Shown here: positions 23,471 to 35,500 of the stretch, one piece after another | Position numbering within the stretch: the stretch's first letter is position 1 | Layout of the letters: each line of letters opens with the position of its first letter | NCBI GenBank assembly: GCA_037367405.1 | Contig: JAZKJV010010119.1 | Location: 186,001-250,000, forward strand | Length of the DNA stretch: 64,000 bases | From: Ottelia alismoides | Lineage: Eukaryota; Streptophyta; Magnoliopsida; Alismatales; Hydrocharitaceae | Direction: 5' to 3' | The notes under the pieces: generated by a model | What the model saw: the letters and a program-made list of their open reading frames with translations, nothing else | What the model was told of the DNA's origin: nothing | The model's database searches: none | Translations under genes and position numbers: made by a program

Positions 23471-23723
23471 TATATGTTTTTCAGTCCTTGTCCTCTTATT
23501 TCCTGACCTTTTAGCATCTATTTACTTCTCACAAATTTTTAATGGTCGGGAAAGTGTTCAGTGGCCATTATTAAGGGAATCTCAAAAATCAAATCTCTAT
23601 CAAGTGTTTCCCTAAGTATAGGATCCAATTTTTGTAGATCTTTTCCTTTTTCAATTTTTATGGTATTTTTTTGTTTTTCCATTTTTTCGATCTTTTTGAT
23701 AGGTGAATGAGGAATAGGAGAAT

Positions 23724-24593
23724 TTACAGACTCAAGTTTGGAGGAAAAGTGGTTAGTAGAGAGGGAGGTAGAAGGGACCCCAACTGTACATGGCGTGTGG
23801 TCAAGGTGCTTTTCAAGTTTTCAAGATTCAATCCGCGAAATCCATGATCCACATTCCTACCTGGACTCTTGATCGGTCTACAAATGTCATCCTCCAATAA
23901 GTTCTCACGACACCTCTTGAGATAAGTCGGCGCAATTGGAGGGTACTGCTGAGAACTCGGGCTCTTATACTCAACATACCTTGACTTAGGTGTGCAGTAC
24001 TGGGTTGAGTATGGCCCATTTGTATGGCAATTGTTGGTCGGAGCCTCATCAGGTGGAGTTAGTAGACATGGGGTATGTAAATCAGTCGAATGAATACAAT
24101 CCCCTGTATATGTCGTCTCTCCGAATGGGTGATATGAAGGTTGGCCAAAGTTGTCTCTATCACTCAGGTCAATCAAGTCAGGAAGATCGTACGGTGTAGG
24201 CCTCTCCATTAGATTTGTCTAGTCGACCATGTTGTACACTAAGTTTAAGTCAGGATGTGCGTGTGACAATTGTTATTCTATCCCAACTCGAGGTGAGAAT
24301 GAGGTATGTGGGGTCAACTGGTTATGCCAAACATTCATCTCAGCAGTCACTTGCTCTTCGATTTATTCCTTGATTACAGCAAGCAGACGAGAATATGATG
24401 AGTTAATCCAAGGTGGATGTGCGTCAGGAGTGTAAGAATGTGGAGTAGTTAAGAAGGACGAAGAAGTGGGGATGTCAGTCGGAGTTCTGACTTCACGGTC
24501 GAGGTATGGGTATGAAGAGCAATAAGAAGGTGGAGATGATTGAAATAAGGTCGAGGAAGAGTGACATGGATATGGTGACCAATATTCTGACAT
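23724..24593 (-). pseudogene. ORF1-type region of E3 (two open stretches)
   Basis: 24593-24363 starts MSEYWSPYP, the position and style of the MxNWSYFNP start of alpha-family ORF1. It is rich in Pro, Ser and Tyr, and ends at a stop after 76 codons. 24209-23724 (161 aa) is Pro/Thr/Tyr-rich, beginning MERPTPYDLPDLIDLSDRDN. Neither stretch shows a gag capsid block or zinc knuckle. They lie where gag should be. Function unrecognised. Confidence 0.45.
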
Positions 24594-25744
24594 ATTGGAA
24601 GGGAAATGGGAGAATGAAGCGGATCAAGGACGAAAGCATGCAAGTGCACCGAATAACACACAAAACAAATAAATACAAGAGCAAACCCTGAGTTCACCTA
24701 TTCAACATAGTGATGGTCACAAAAGTCTGACCGTTTATCTTTTCAGTTTTAATTAGGTGATAAATCAAGATATAAGTCCAATTACGCAAGGCTCAAAAGT
24801 AGGTTTTGGGAACTATCGTAGGGATGCGTCCTCACCTCTCAACAATCACAATGGCCAAGCATACAATGTGGGTTTTGCTCTCCCAAAATAAGTGTTAATT
24901 TTAGTCAGTTATTTTTTGTTCAACTCTGATTAGCAGTCCCATATTTAAGTTTGGTTATCACTTGATTAGTCCACCAAACAAAGCACGCCTAACGATCAAT
25001 CCTGATTTCCTTTTAACCTAAGTTTCAAAAACTAAGGGGGAGGGAGTCGAGAAAAATCGATGCAAATAGTGAAATCAATGTTGCATGCCCAGTTCAAGAG
25101 ACTTATGGTGATCCTCGTGCTCTACATGCGGGATGCAAGACATAATTGAAATTTTATTAATGCAAACGAGAAAATTGTTCCTAGACCGGCAAATCTATTA
25201 GCGAATGAAGAACAAGTTATATTTGACTAATAGCCCTGCAGTCTAAGTGTGTCTCGTTAAATGTGATGTGTGGTCCTAAAAAAATTACGAGCACAAGCAA
25301 CAAAGATATTCTAAAAATGCTCTAAGAGCCGCGAGTGCAAGTCCTATTCTACTCAAGCAACCACATGACCACGAGCGGGTCCAATGTCCAGTCCGGGTAC
25401 AAGCGCGAGCTCTCCAACAAGAGCTGTTGTAAAGTGCGAATTACCTAAATTATTACAACACGATAAATACAAAAAAAGATTCTCTCAAAAATAAATTAAA
25501 AATTCCTTTATCTTCATCAGTCGGTGCGCATCACGTCCGTCAACCTCCGATGCACTCCAAGTCCACCGGGCCCTCACAAGGAAAACAAAATTTATGTTAG
25601 AGAGACTAACAATAAAATATATACAAGAATGAGAAGAAAAACAATTGCAAAAAATGGAATAAATACAAGTGGCTTGGGGGTCAGACTACCCGAGTAGAGA
25701 AAATCTAAATCTAATTTTCTAAATTAATCCTTAAGCCGTTTGCC

Positions 25745-25762
25745 TACCCGGCAACGACGCCA
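25745..25762 (-). other. Primer-binding site (tRNA-Asp type) of E3
   Basis: The minus strand reads TGGCGTCGTTGCCGGGTA, 16 of 18 matches to the complement of the plant tRNA-Asp 3' end. Two bases separate it from the LTR end at 25765. Confidence 0.9.
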
Positions 25763-25764
25763 TC

Positions 25765-28729
25765 TGACGATTCGCTGAGCACGATGTTTAATTTGGGCAC
25801 ATTGTAGTACGTGTACTTAGCGATTCAATCAGAACTGAGAGAAGATCTCCGTGAAGAGTGTCTCGGCTTAATTTATATCTCGGGGAAGTCCGAGGTTGAA
25901 CCCAGGGAGGCAAAGGAAAAACTTTGGGGTTAATTCGAAAAATAAGATATAGATTTCAAATGGGATTTTTTTGTATTTTTTTAATGCAAAAACAAAGGTG
26001 AAAGGCAAATGTGGATGAATTAAAACACTAAGAAATCACATAACTTATCCAAATTAATTTTAATGTCAAATCAGTCCAATTTAGCAAAATTATATTTTCC
26101 TAGAATCCTAATCCAATGATGAATGCAAGACACTATTTTTTGGAATTTTATGTGTTAAAACACAACAAGTAAAAATGCATACATTTTATGGATTTCTTCG
26201 TAATTTTTCACACAAACAGTAAGTAAAACTTATGAAAAATTTACTGGAATACAAACATGATGCAAGGACATTACGTAATATTTTTGGATTTTTTTGACAA
26301 AATGTGAATTATTTATAGTTTTTTTAGTGAAGACAGAGTGACAATGATTAATTAATTCCTAATAAATCCACATTATCAAACTAATCAAAATGCAAATTAT
26401 CTCAGGAAGCTATTTATACAAGGAATCCATGAGAGTTGAAATTTTGTAAAAAGGATATATGTGGATTTAATTAAAAATCAATTACGAAAATCACTCTACA
26501 ATTTATTTCAGGCACACGACAATTCTATTTTAGATGAAATTTGGTCAGTATCTCAATCACATTTCAAGGCATCATGTCTATTTTTTCAAGAATTTTTGGA
26601 GCAACCTTGAGTTAGATATCAAATTGAGATCATAAAAAGGGTAAAATATGTAAAATTTCAGTTAGAAAATTTTAGTTAATTACCCGAATATCATAAAAAT
26701 CCAAATAAACATTCAGATGGTAGATAATTTGTTGGTAAACATCATACTATTTTTCATTGAATAAAATAGCCCAAAAATGAGGTCCAAATAAAAATGCGAA
26801 CAGAGGGTTGTCTTTGCAAATTCTGTAAGCAATATAAACAAACAACTATATACATGGATCTTTTTGTAATTACAGAAACTATACAAGAAATTTATGCAAA
26901 TTTTACAATAAAAAATAAAAATACCCTTTCTTCTTCTTCATTAGGGTGCAGGTGGAACCCAACAAGGGAGAGGGCGGAGGCGACGGTCCGCACGCGTCGC
27001 CTCCGTGCGGGAGCAGCTGGCGGGGATGGGCGGCTGGGCGCGGGAAGTGGGGCTCCGCGACGGGGGCGCACTGGTGGGCGGCGCCTCCGCGCAAAGGAGG
27101 CGGTTGTGGTGGGCGATCGGGGCGCACTAGTGGCCGGCCACTGTGGAGACGCGTGCGAGGGGGGGCACCGCACGGCTGCGACAGGAGAACGACGGAGCGC
27201 CGCTGGAGGCGGTGGCTGTGGTGGGCGGTCGGACGGTGGTCGGTGCCACGAGGAAGAAGGAGGAGGGGGCGATGGCAGTGGAGCTGATGTTCCCTCCGTT
27301 TTTTTTAAATTTTTTTAATAAATTTTTTTGAAAGATTTTTACTGATTTGTTGCAAAGAAATTTTTTTTGAATTTTTTTAATTTTTTAATGTTTTTAAACA
27401 AGGAATAAAAACAAAGGTGAAAATATGGGTATTTGGAGATGGTGGTGTATGATAAAGATAAACAAATGAAGGATGATGGGTGGTGATATGATGTGATAAA
27501 AAATGCAAAAATTACAAGATGATAAAATGAGAAGAAAAAAATTACCTACGATGGAGACGGTCGCCTATGACGTGCTCACGAGAGCACAGTCTTCGCTGGA
27601 ATCACCAGCGAGCAATGAGCTCGAGCAATGCACGGATGTGGCTGTGATGTTGGCCAAAAAGACAACGGATCTCACGAGAGAGAGGGTTGTCGTCGCTACA
27701 CTGCAGTTACGTCGATGTCACCGATTCAACTCTGAGAACTAGGTCCACCTCACTTAAAGATAGATCAAGTGCAAATTGAGGAGGATGGGATGTATATAAA
27801 GAGAAGACATGAGAAGTTATTAAGGTTGTGGAGTTGAATGGGAGGTTGTATTATTAATGGAGTTGAATGGGAAGCTGGAAAAAATGGTGAAATAATGGAG
27901 TTGAATTGGTGGTTATTGTAGAGAATGGAAATTAAATAATAAATAAATAAATAAATAAAGTAGGCTACTAAAAAGAGGAAATAAAATAAAGAGAAGAAAA
28001 GAGTGGGGAAATTACAAAAGAAGACATGTACTTTTTTTTGCTTTTCTAATCTATATTTTTTTTGTCTTTTTAATAAGAAATATTTACAACAGAAAAATAC
28101 AATAAAATACTATAATTAAAATACAGCCCAACAATGATTTTTTTGGATTTTTAAGTAATTAAGATAGATAAAATAAAAAATGAAGAAAGAATGTATATTT
28201 ACAAAATATACAATGTACATCTAGGTCCCAAAACCCAACTTTTGCAAATGAGCTCCGAATTTAATGAAACCATTTCCGTTGGATAGATAATTTCCTAACT
28301 TGAACTTCAAAAATGAGTTTGGTGAATTTGGAGTTCATACGGAGCGCGAACATGGCCGAGAAGTTGGACTTTACAGCTTTTTGTCTTTGGGATTTAGGAG
28401 CATTTATTTGAGGTAAATTTTGTTTTGTTTTTGTTGTATTTTATATACATTTTTATAAACAAGTTAGAGAAAGAATTAGCCAAAAAGGAGTTGAAATAAA
28501 ATTATTAAAAATACATGAAGTTTTGGGCTATTTACAAGTGAAAAACTCCTTTATTTTGCGGCTTTTTATTGTTAATTTATTTTGTACAGTCTAAAATACA
28601 ATAATTAATGTGTTTTATTTACTACAGCCATTTTGTTAATTTAATGGTTTTTATGGACATTTATTTCAGATTTTACTCAAGGATTTTGCTAAGATCATGA
28701 TATTGAGATGATGAATCGCGGATTCATCA
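25765..28729 (-). repeat. 5' LTR of E3 (gamma family, 2.97 kb)
   Basis: On the minus strand it starts TGATGAATCCGCGATTCATCA at 28729 (perfect 9-bp arms) and ends GAATCGTCA at 25765, before the PBS. It has GC-rich blocks at about 26940-27290 and 27545-27720, a TATA-like motif at 27791, a donor-like GTAG/GTAAT at 27545, and an AAAT microsatellite near 27935-27957. The open frames in the GC-rich part lie on both strands and are not conserved as protein. Confidence 0.85.
27791..27801 (-). promoter_or_regulatory. TATA-like box in the E3 LTR
   Basis: The plus strand reads TGTATATAAAG; in the element's sense it is CTTTATATACA. It lies about 250 bases upstream of the donor-like GTAAT, the same spacing as in the related LTR at 48316/48065. 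Confidence 0.42.
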
Positions 28730-30689
28730 AGGACATAGCTCACGCTAAGTATAGGGGGTTGTATATATAACGAATATACTTTAGCCATAACGCGTACTTT
28801 TGTATTTTCAATAAGTATGGCTAAATAACAATTAGGTATAAAGGACTTACTTGTATAAAAATCATTAAAATTCTTTGCATATACCGATTAATAAATCGGG
28901 TAAAAGTATTTTGCAAAATATTTGAAAAATATTTCGGAAAATTCTTTTAAAAATCTTTGGCAACCTTTTTGGAAAATGTTCTGTAAAATGTTTTCAACCA
29001 TTGTAAAAATGTTTTGCATGTAAAATTTCTTTTCTTTATGTGAAATAAAATGTGTTGAAAATCTATTTGCAAATGATCTTTAAAAAAGTTTGCAAAAATA
29101 TTTTGAAAAATCTATACATTCTATTTGAAAAATCTTTGCAAAATGATTTTCAAATTTAGTAAAATGTTTGTAAACATTCTTTATCAAACTATTCTGAAAA
29201 ATAAAGCTTTCAAAAGAATTGTAAAAATCTTTTCAAATTATTTCGAGAACTATCTATATTATTCAAATAAATAAAGATTCTTTACAAACCTTGTATATGC
29301 AATACTGTAAATTCTTATAACCCAACTCCCGTGAATAAAAGATGCACTCCCGTGGAAATAGCTGCACATATACCTCTTTGTTCCAAAACCTTTTTTTAGA
29401 AAATTCCCTAAAAATCTGCAAAATTCAAAATCCCAAAAACAAATGCAAAAACTTTTTCAAAAAACCCATAAAAAGTCCAAAACTAGAAAATCACATCACA
29501 AAAATATTTATCTTTTATTGTGCATAACATTCACATTTTTCAGAGTAACTTAGACAATTGAACAAGGCTAAGTAAATTATGAAGATTGGAGCTTGGAATA
29601 GACCTTAATATACTTAATTTCATAGGAACCCATTGAGGACTTGAAGTAGAGATATTTCAGGTCACCTTGACTTAATTCTTTACATTTTCTAAGACTGTGT
29701 TCATGAGTCAATTCAACATGCTTAAATAAGGACCTTCATATCTTCCGTAAGACTCTTGAGACATTGGCTTTACTAGAAACCTCATACCTAGCACTTTGCT
29801 CAACTCAGATGGATTGTTGAAAAATCATGGAGTCTTTCGGGACGATGCATGGCTGCTTCGTCAAGGGTGGCTCAGGAACCATTCTCGGGGATTGCCGACA
29901 CCAGTACTCTAACCTACTTCTTTCGGTAACAAAGATATCTAAAGACTAAAGATGGATTGAAACAATCCATCGGACGAGGAATGGTCTACTGATAGAACTT
30001 TTTCCAAGACCCCAAAAAATGGGTGGAACCAAAGAGACTATATCCACTAGGGCACAAACAAGATTACAGAAGTTGTACAAAGTCAAAGAAAATATCCAAA
30101 GAAGCCTGCACCAAAAGTACCACAATCTTTGAGCTTTAGAAAAATCCTACTTCTTGGTGACGAATCGATTACATTGACCAACTTAACAAGGGAATGAAGA
30201 CTACACTGGTCCGTTCCCACTTCTCTTCCCATTCTCCTAACTTGTACCCCATTACGTTGTAAAGACCGGTAGCACCTGACCTTAGAAGTGAATATCTGTC
30301 TCCACGAGGACGATTTACTAGAAGAGCAGATGCCTTGATGGTTCAACGTTTTTGTCTGGGGATAGCTGAACCAATCCACACACACGGTTCTATCATTTCA
30401 AGGTAGCAAGAGTATGCGACTGAGAGGATGGTTCTGACTTGGATGTAAATTGGATGGATGATAGGAGTATGGATCCTAAGGGTTGTTGTGTCGCACTTTC
30501 AGACGTCCATGTGGTTCCGAACACACCATTAATCCAAAGACCTTCTTTGAGCTCCAAACTTTGACTTTATTAAGACTAGTTTAAAAGTCGACAATTATTC
30601 TAAGTTATTTATTTTTTTTTCTTTATTTTTATTTCCTGCACTTACTGCATAAGTGTTCGCTAGGGACTAGCAAATACAAGTATAGGGGG
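28730..30689 (+). mobile_element. 3' internal piece of E2 (non-coding tail)
   Basis: It begins inside the 3' arm of stem-loop module 1 (ACATAGCTCACGCTAAGTAT then GGGGG at 28732-28756). It continues with the conserved ATACTTTAGCC and GCGTACTTTT segment and the A-rich tail seen in E6 (62010-62520), and ends at the PPT. No protein coding is conserved in it. Everything upstream of module 1 is missing, next to the E3 LTR. Confidence 0.75.
30679..30689 (+). other. Polypurine tract of E2
   Basis: AGTATAGGGGG lies immediately before the LTR start TGATGAATC at 30690. It serves as the reference for the PPT-like tails of the stem-loop arrays. Confidence 0.8.
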
Positions 30690-33600
30690 TGATGAATCAC
30701 CATTTCATCACCTTTATTCTTTCATTTCGACCTTTAAACCCTAGCTAAAAACATGTAAATATCGGTATTTTGTACAAATTAACATTCATTATTTATTGTG
30801 TAATTATTGTGTAAAATACACTGATTGAAGCCAAAAAAAAGAATAAAGAAAATGAAAGAAAAAGAATAAAATACCAAAGGTATTTTATGACCCTAACCCG
30901 AAAGACCAAGTCAAGAATTTATTTAATCGACAAAGATTAAAGTAGTGGGAGATAAGGGCCAAATATACAATAAAAACCATATTTATTTATTCATCAATAA
31001 TTCATTTTGGGGCCCATTTTATTCTTTATTATTTATACCTCAAATAAATAAACCTTTTACATGAAAGTTGTAGATAATAATATACAGAGAAATACGAAAT
31101 TGAGTTAACACAAAACTACTATAAAGTGTACATATTATACCTTGAATAAAAAGCCAAAACCTAGACTTTCCGGACCCATATCTTCTCAATAAATACTTAA
31201 AATACCTCAGAATCACCACTAATTTCATATAACCTTTAAAAAGCTATATAGTGAAGGTGATTTCATTCAATTTTGAGTTAAGATGTGAACAAGTTTTGGA
31301 CCCCTATTGTATATTATACCTGAATAAAATATTCATTTTTATGATTCTTTATAAATTTATATTTTTTTATTTTTATACTTCTGTTTATATTATATATTGT
31401 ACGTATATATTTAGAATAGAATAAAAACGTAAAGAAAATACTAAAATAAAATAGTCTACAGAAATACATTGATGAAATACCTATACTTTTACCTAGAGAA
31501 AACATAACTCTCTTTTTTAATGTATAAAATGTATTATAAAATACAATAAAAATATAGTTGTTTATATAAAAATAATACATAGAAATATAAAATGTGGAAG
31601 TAAAATAATAAAATCAAAATACAAAATAAAAATAAAATATACAAATATAGGTCAATATACCTATAAAAACACTTATAAAAAGTAACTTATTATAAATTGA
31701 CTAACAAAAATAAATAGAAATCATTTTAAAATACCAAATAAAATAATAGTTTTACTTTGTAATAAAACATTAATAAAATCATATATTATTTTTAATTAAT
31801 TATTTCTGAATAAAGCTAGCTCTTTTGTCCTGTAGCGTCCTATGTTGGCCACTCAGGATGCAAGGACTATTGGCCTCAATCAACTCTCCTTCCCCCGTCT
31901 CTAACCCTTGTCAGAGCCTCGAGACCCCCACTTCCTCGAATTTTCATGGCTTCCCTATGCCCCAAATTGCCTCAAGTTTCCTTAATATATTTTGTTTACA
32001 TCACGATCACCATCCTCACATACTCATTAGACTTGCATGATCTACACTGAGCCACGAATAAATCCCGATCAATGATCGACTGAACCTTTCTATATAAATA
32101 AAACCCAAATTCCTTCCATTCCCCTTTGATCCCTATCCGAGCTCTGTAGTGCCTCCATTTGAATGTGTGTGAGTTTGCTAGTGACACAGGAAACTTCCTC
32201 GAGGGTGGCATCACATGAGGAGGCAAGGAGGTTCAGGCGATGCTCCGACGATATCTTTCTCATTGGCTTCTCGGCCAGGTAAGAGCTACGCACTTTACAT
32301 CTTTTACGTACATTTTCTTCGTGTCATTTCAATTTCGCATTTAGTATTGTCATTAGATCAATAGATTAGGTAGATTTTGAATTGGTTCGATCGCCTGGAG
32401 TTCAACTCCATGCAATGTTCCACCAGTAATTGCCCAATCGACCCACTCTCCACCCCATCTCACTCGCTGTTCATTTCTCCTTCGATCCATCCCATCCCAC
32501 CCTTGAATTGAGCCTTGATTCGAGGAATATCAAAGATCCATCTTTCATCCTTGCCAGAGCTGCACCACCTCATTGTTCACGAGGTTTTAGACCTCCCTTT
32601 TTGGGCTGAGTGGAACCTCTTGAGCCTTCGAAACTTTTGTGAATCTCCATCCTACTAGAGAACCACCTAGAGGATTTGAGACATTTTGCACCTTCCAAGT
32701 CGCCTGAAGCTCTAGCTGCTCGCCAGGTCTCCACCAATGAGATCTGGATCTTTTGGAGGTCCATGCCGTTGCAGAATGGTTCAAGGAATCTACAGAGCCT
32801 TTTGGTGCGAAGATTGGTGCAACGAGTTGCGTGGAATCAGAGACAGAAGCTCAACCTCTCGATTGTTCTTCATGTTCTTGTTGATGCTATAGATGCCGTC
32901 AGATCATGAGGCCTCTCCAGTTCTAATCTTCGCCCTTAGATCAAGACTAGAGCGATGTGCAACCTCCATCATCTGATGAACTTTAGTCAAGATCCCCAAC
33001 CATCAGATGGGACACAAATAGGGGTAATTTGCACTAAGCCACCTCTACTTTTTCTTATTTTCTTGTTAGTATTTTAATTCTTGTCTGGATCGTAAATAGT
33101 TTTGTAAAAATTACAAATAGCTCCCATGCTTTCATATATTTGCCCACATGTCCACGCCAGCTCATCTCACGTAGCTTCCTAAATGAGTTTAGTATTTTGC
33201 AGGCATAACCCCCTAGTTTTGTATATTTATTTTTATTACCAAAATTATATATTTAGAGTTAACTTTTTAGATGTTTGCACGACCTGGAACTTTTGTATAT
33301 TTTTATAAATGCCCTTCCAGGGAATTTTTAAATGAAGTATTTCATGGAAAATTGCATGTATGCCCCTAAGTTTTGTAAAAGGGTTTCGAAATGCAAGTAT
33401 ACACTGTTTTAGTTGCTTATACGTCCCTGCTAGTACCTTGAATTTTATTTTCTTGTTTATTTTTGTTAAAAATAGCTATGTTTGTATTTTATTTTTCATA
33501 ATTGCATGAAAATGCCTAGAATGTTAAACTTTTACGATAAGATTTTTATTTTACATTTCTAGTCATTTATCTATTTATTAAAACTCAAACAGTGAGCATT

Positions 33601-34638
33601 ACTTCCCACGTTAGCTTTAAAAATTCTAAAAAAATAAAATGCCTTTAAATTATAAAAAATATATATGTTGTTTATTATTACTTATATTGACTCCAGACCA
33701 AAAATCGCTAAGAATAGAAAAAGAAAAGATTACAAATTAAAAGGCTACAAAATCCTTTATAAAAAATATAAAGAAATTCCTAGAAATTCCAAAAAATATG
33801 ATCTCTATTCAGCAATTTTATTATATATATATATAATTAATTAAAAATGGTTTTGAAAAATTTTGATTTATTTTTTATTTTTATTCCAAAATAAGTCAGC
33901 CTACTTATTTAATCTCTGATTTGGGATATTTTTTACTTTCAAAATTTATAAAAATATGCAAAAAATTTTAAAATAAATGATAAAATTATTTAAAAAATTT
34001 AAAAGCTAAAAAAATTCTTGGGTTTTGGAATATTTATATATATACCATATATATAATATCTATATACTTATATTACGAGCTAATATATTCTATATAAATA
34101 TATTATTATTTTATTTTCAAAAAATAAAAAAGAAATTAAAACTTTACAGACTTAAAAACCAAAAAATATAAAAAGAGATTAAAAATAGACCTTATTTGTA
34201 TTAAATTATCCCTTTCTCTTTTATACCCTTATTCATTTGTTTGTGTATTTATATACTAATATATATCTTATTATTATTATTTTTAAATTACCTATATATA
34301 TTCACTATTAATTTATTATTAAAAAATATAAAACTAAAAACTCACATAAAAAAGGGGCTCAAGGACAAGTATGTACATAACTCACATTGATTAATAATAA
34401 TCATAGGTTACCTGGTTTGCTCTATGTGGTTCGACCTCTACATACTTACATGCTATACATTTTTGTTTGTAGAGTATAATAAATTGTGCCTCGCATTTTT
34501 GACTATTCATTGCTTAATTTTAATTTGTGGGTACTTGTTGATTGGGTCGAGGATTTCTAGTGGGTTGCCACAGCGACAAATGCATCTTCACCCTCTATGT
34601 GGATCAATTTTAGACTTGGATGAAAGACCCATTCATCA
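30690..34638 (+). repeat. 3' LTR of E2 (beta family, 3.95 kb)
   Basis: It starts TGATGAATCACCATTTCATCA and ends CCCATTCATCA at 34638, followed by the ACCAC target duplication. Alignment of its last 200 bases with the solo LTR 55493-59312 (reverse strand) fixes this end. A GC-richer block spans about 31820-33000, with a TATA box at 32091 and a donor-like CAG/GTAAGAG at 32279. The remainder is AT-rich. No gene. Confidence 0.85.
32091..32100 (+). promoter_or_regulatory. TATA box in the E2 LTR
   Basis: TATATAAATA, the best TATA box in the window, lies 187 bases upstream of the donor-like CAG/GTAAG at 32279. The beta solo LTR shows the same 187-base spacing (45975/45788), so this likely marks the U3/R start region. 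Confidence 0.6.
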
Positions 34639-35500
34639 ACCACCATCAATAGTCAAAAAACCAAAAAATGAACAAAACAAAAATCTCGAAAAAGAAAAGA
34701 AGAGCAGAAGCCTAGCCAACTATCCTCGGAGGAGCCAACTCCAGCAACAACTTCGACACTGCTCGACAAAGTTGAAGCCCCTGTTTACACATTTTGCCCT
34801 TTTTCCATGGCGACCCACCTTCTGGCCAACCATTTTTACATGATGATGTAAATAAGAACAACACATTTTCTTTTGTGAACATTCCATTTCCTGAAGCAAT
34901 GAAAAAATCCAAAAACAAATCAGGAAAATCAAAATTGCATTATCTGACTGACCCATGGGTTGCTGAGATTATTTAAAATCTTGTTTTAAATATGCCCTTA
35001 ATGAAGGCCATGGAATATATGCCATCTATAAAGAAAGGTGCCTTGAAAGAATATATATACACGAGGATAAAAGCACATCCTGACCATGGTCAATGTAAAT
35101 GTTATCAATGATCTCCCACAAAAGAAGAAAAACAAGGGAGAACTCTTAATGAGATGTCAGATTTTTTATTCAACTTTCGAGCAAACCCTACTTGATAGTA
35201 TCTCTTCTATAAACATCATGCCCTCCTCACTACTTCAAGAATTTGGTCTAGGACCTCTTACACCCACATAGATGATCATGTAGTTTGCGGATTGATCTAT
35301 TATTGGGCCTAAGTTTTTTTTAGAAGATGTTATCATGACTGTATAGGACATGCACTTTCCTGTGGACTTTATGGTCTTGGACATGGAGTCGTTGCTCCAA
35401 ACTCGCATCATTATAGGTCGGTAATTCCTTCAAAAAGCCCAAGCAATCGTCGACTATGGGTCTGGAAAGATTGCACTGCATCCTCCACCGACAAAGTCAC
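34639..35500 (+). pseudogene. End of gag and aspartic protease of element H, decayed
   Basis: Following the duplication ACCAC, the gag frame resumes with PSIVKKPKNEQNKN, then Lys-rich linker and INIPFPEA-like sequence (34877-34902), matching the NIPFPQAL block before the Athila protease. At 35086-35271 the protease starts: LLDSISSINIMPSSLLQEFG at residues 35-54 (D37-S38-I39 instead of D-S-G). Further blocks in frame with stops include FPVDFMVLDME near 35355 and AIVDYGSGKIALHPP near 35440. The missing glycine and stops at several points make it inactive. It differs clearly from the protease of A, B and E6. Confidence 0.78.

Larger units (their letters stand above)
20963..28729 (-). mobile_element. 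Element E3: gamma-family non-autonomous element, 3' end and 3' LTR missing
   Basis: Minus-strand order from high to low coordinate: 5' LTR (28729-25765), PBS (25762-25745), leader (about 24600-25744), ORF1-like region, protease remnant, C-terminal region, extra C-run hairpins, stem-loop array, tail (about 20963-21430) cut at the E2 junction. The tail keeps the conserved GAATTAAGTCAAAGACC segment found at 513-530 in A. The coding sequences have diverged strongly from A, B and E6, but the layout is the same. No RT or integrase. Confidence 0.78.
20505..34638 (+). mobile_element. Element E2: beta-family LTR retrotransposon inserted in H's gag
   Basis: The left end TGATAAATC at 20505 and right end CCCATTCATCA at 34638 are flanked by identical ACCAC (20500-20504 and 34639-34643). 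What remains is a 458-bp 5' LTR stub, a 3' internal piece (28730-30689) and a full 3' LTR (30690-34638). The rest of the 5' LTR and internal region is gone, replaced by minus-strand element E3 (20963-28729). The termini and duplication are strong evidence for a real insertion. Confidence 0.85.

Noticed and set aside
26794..27331. 174-aa Arg/Gly-rich frame and overlapping frames
   Set aside because: GC-rich island of the E3 LTR; low complexity and open on both strands.
34560..34638. Residues resembling the Gag TLRSGK region
   Set aside because: Alignment with the solo LTR end and the ACCAC duplication show this is still the E2 LTR. Gag resumes only at 34644.
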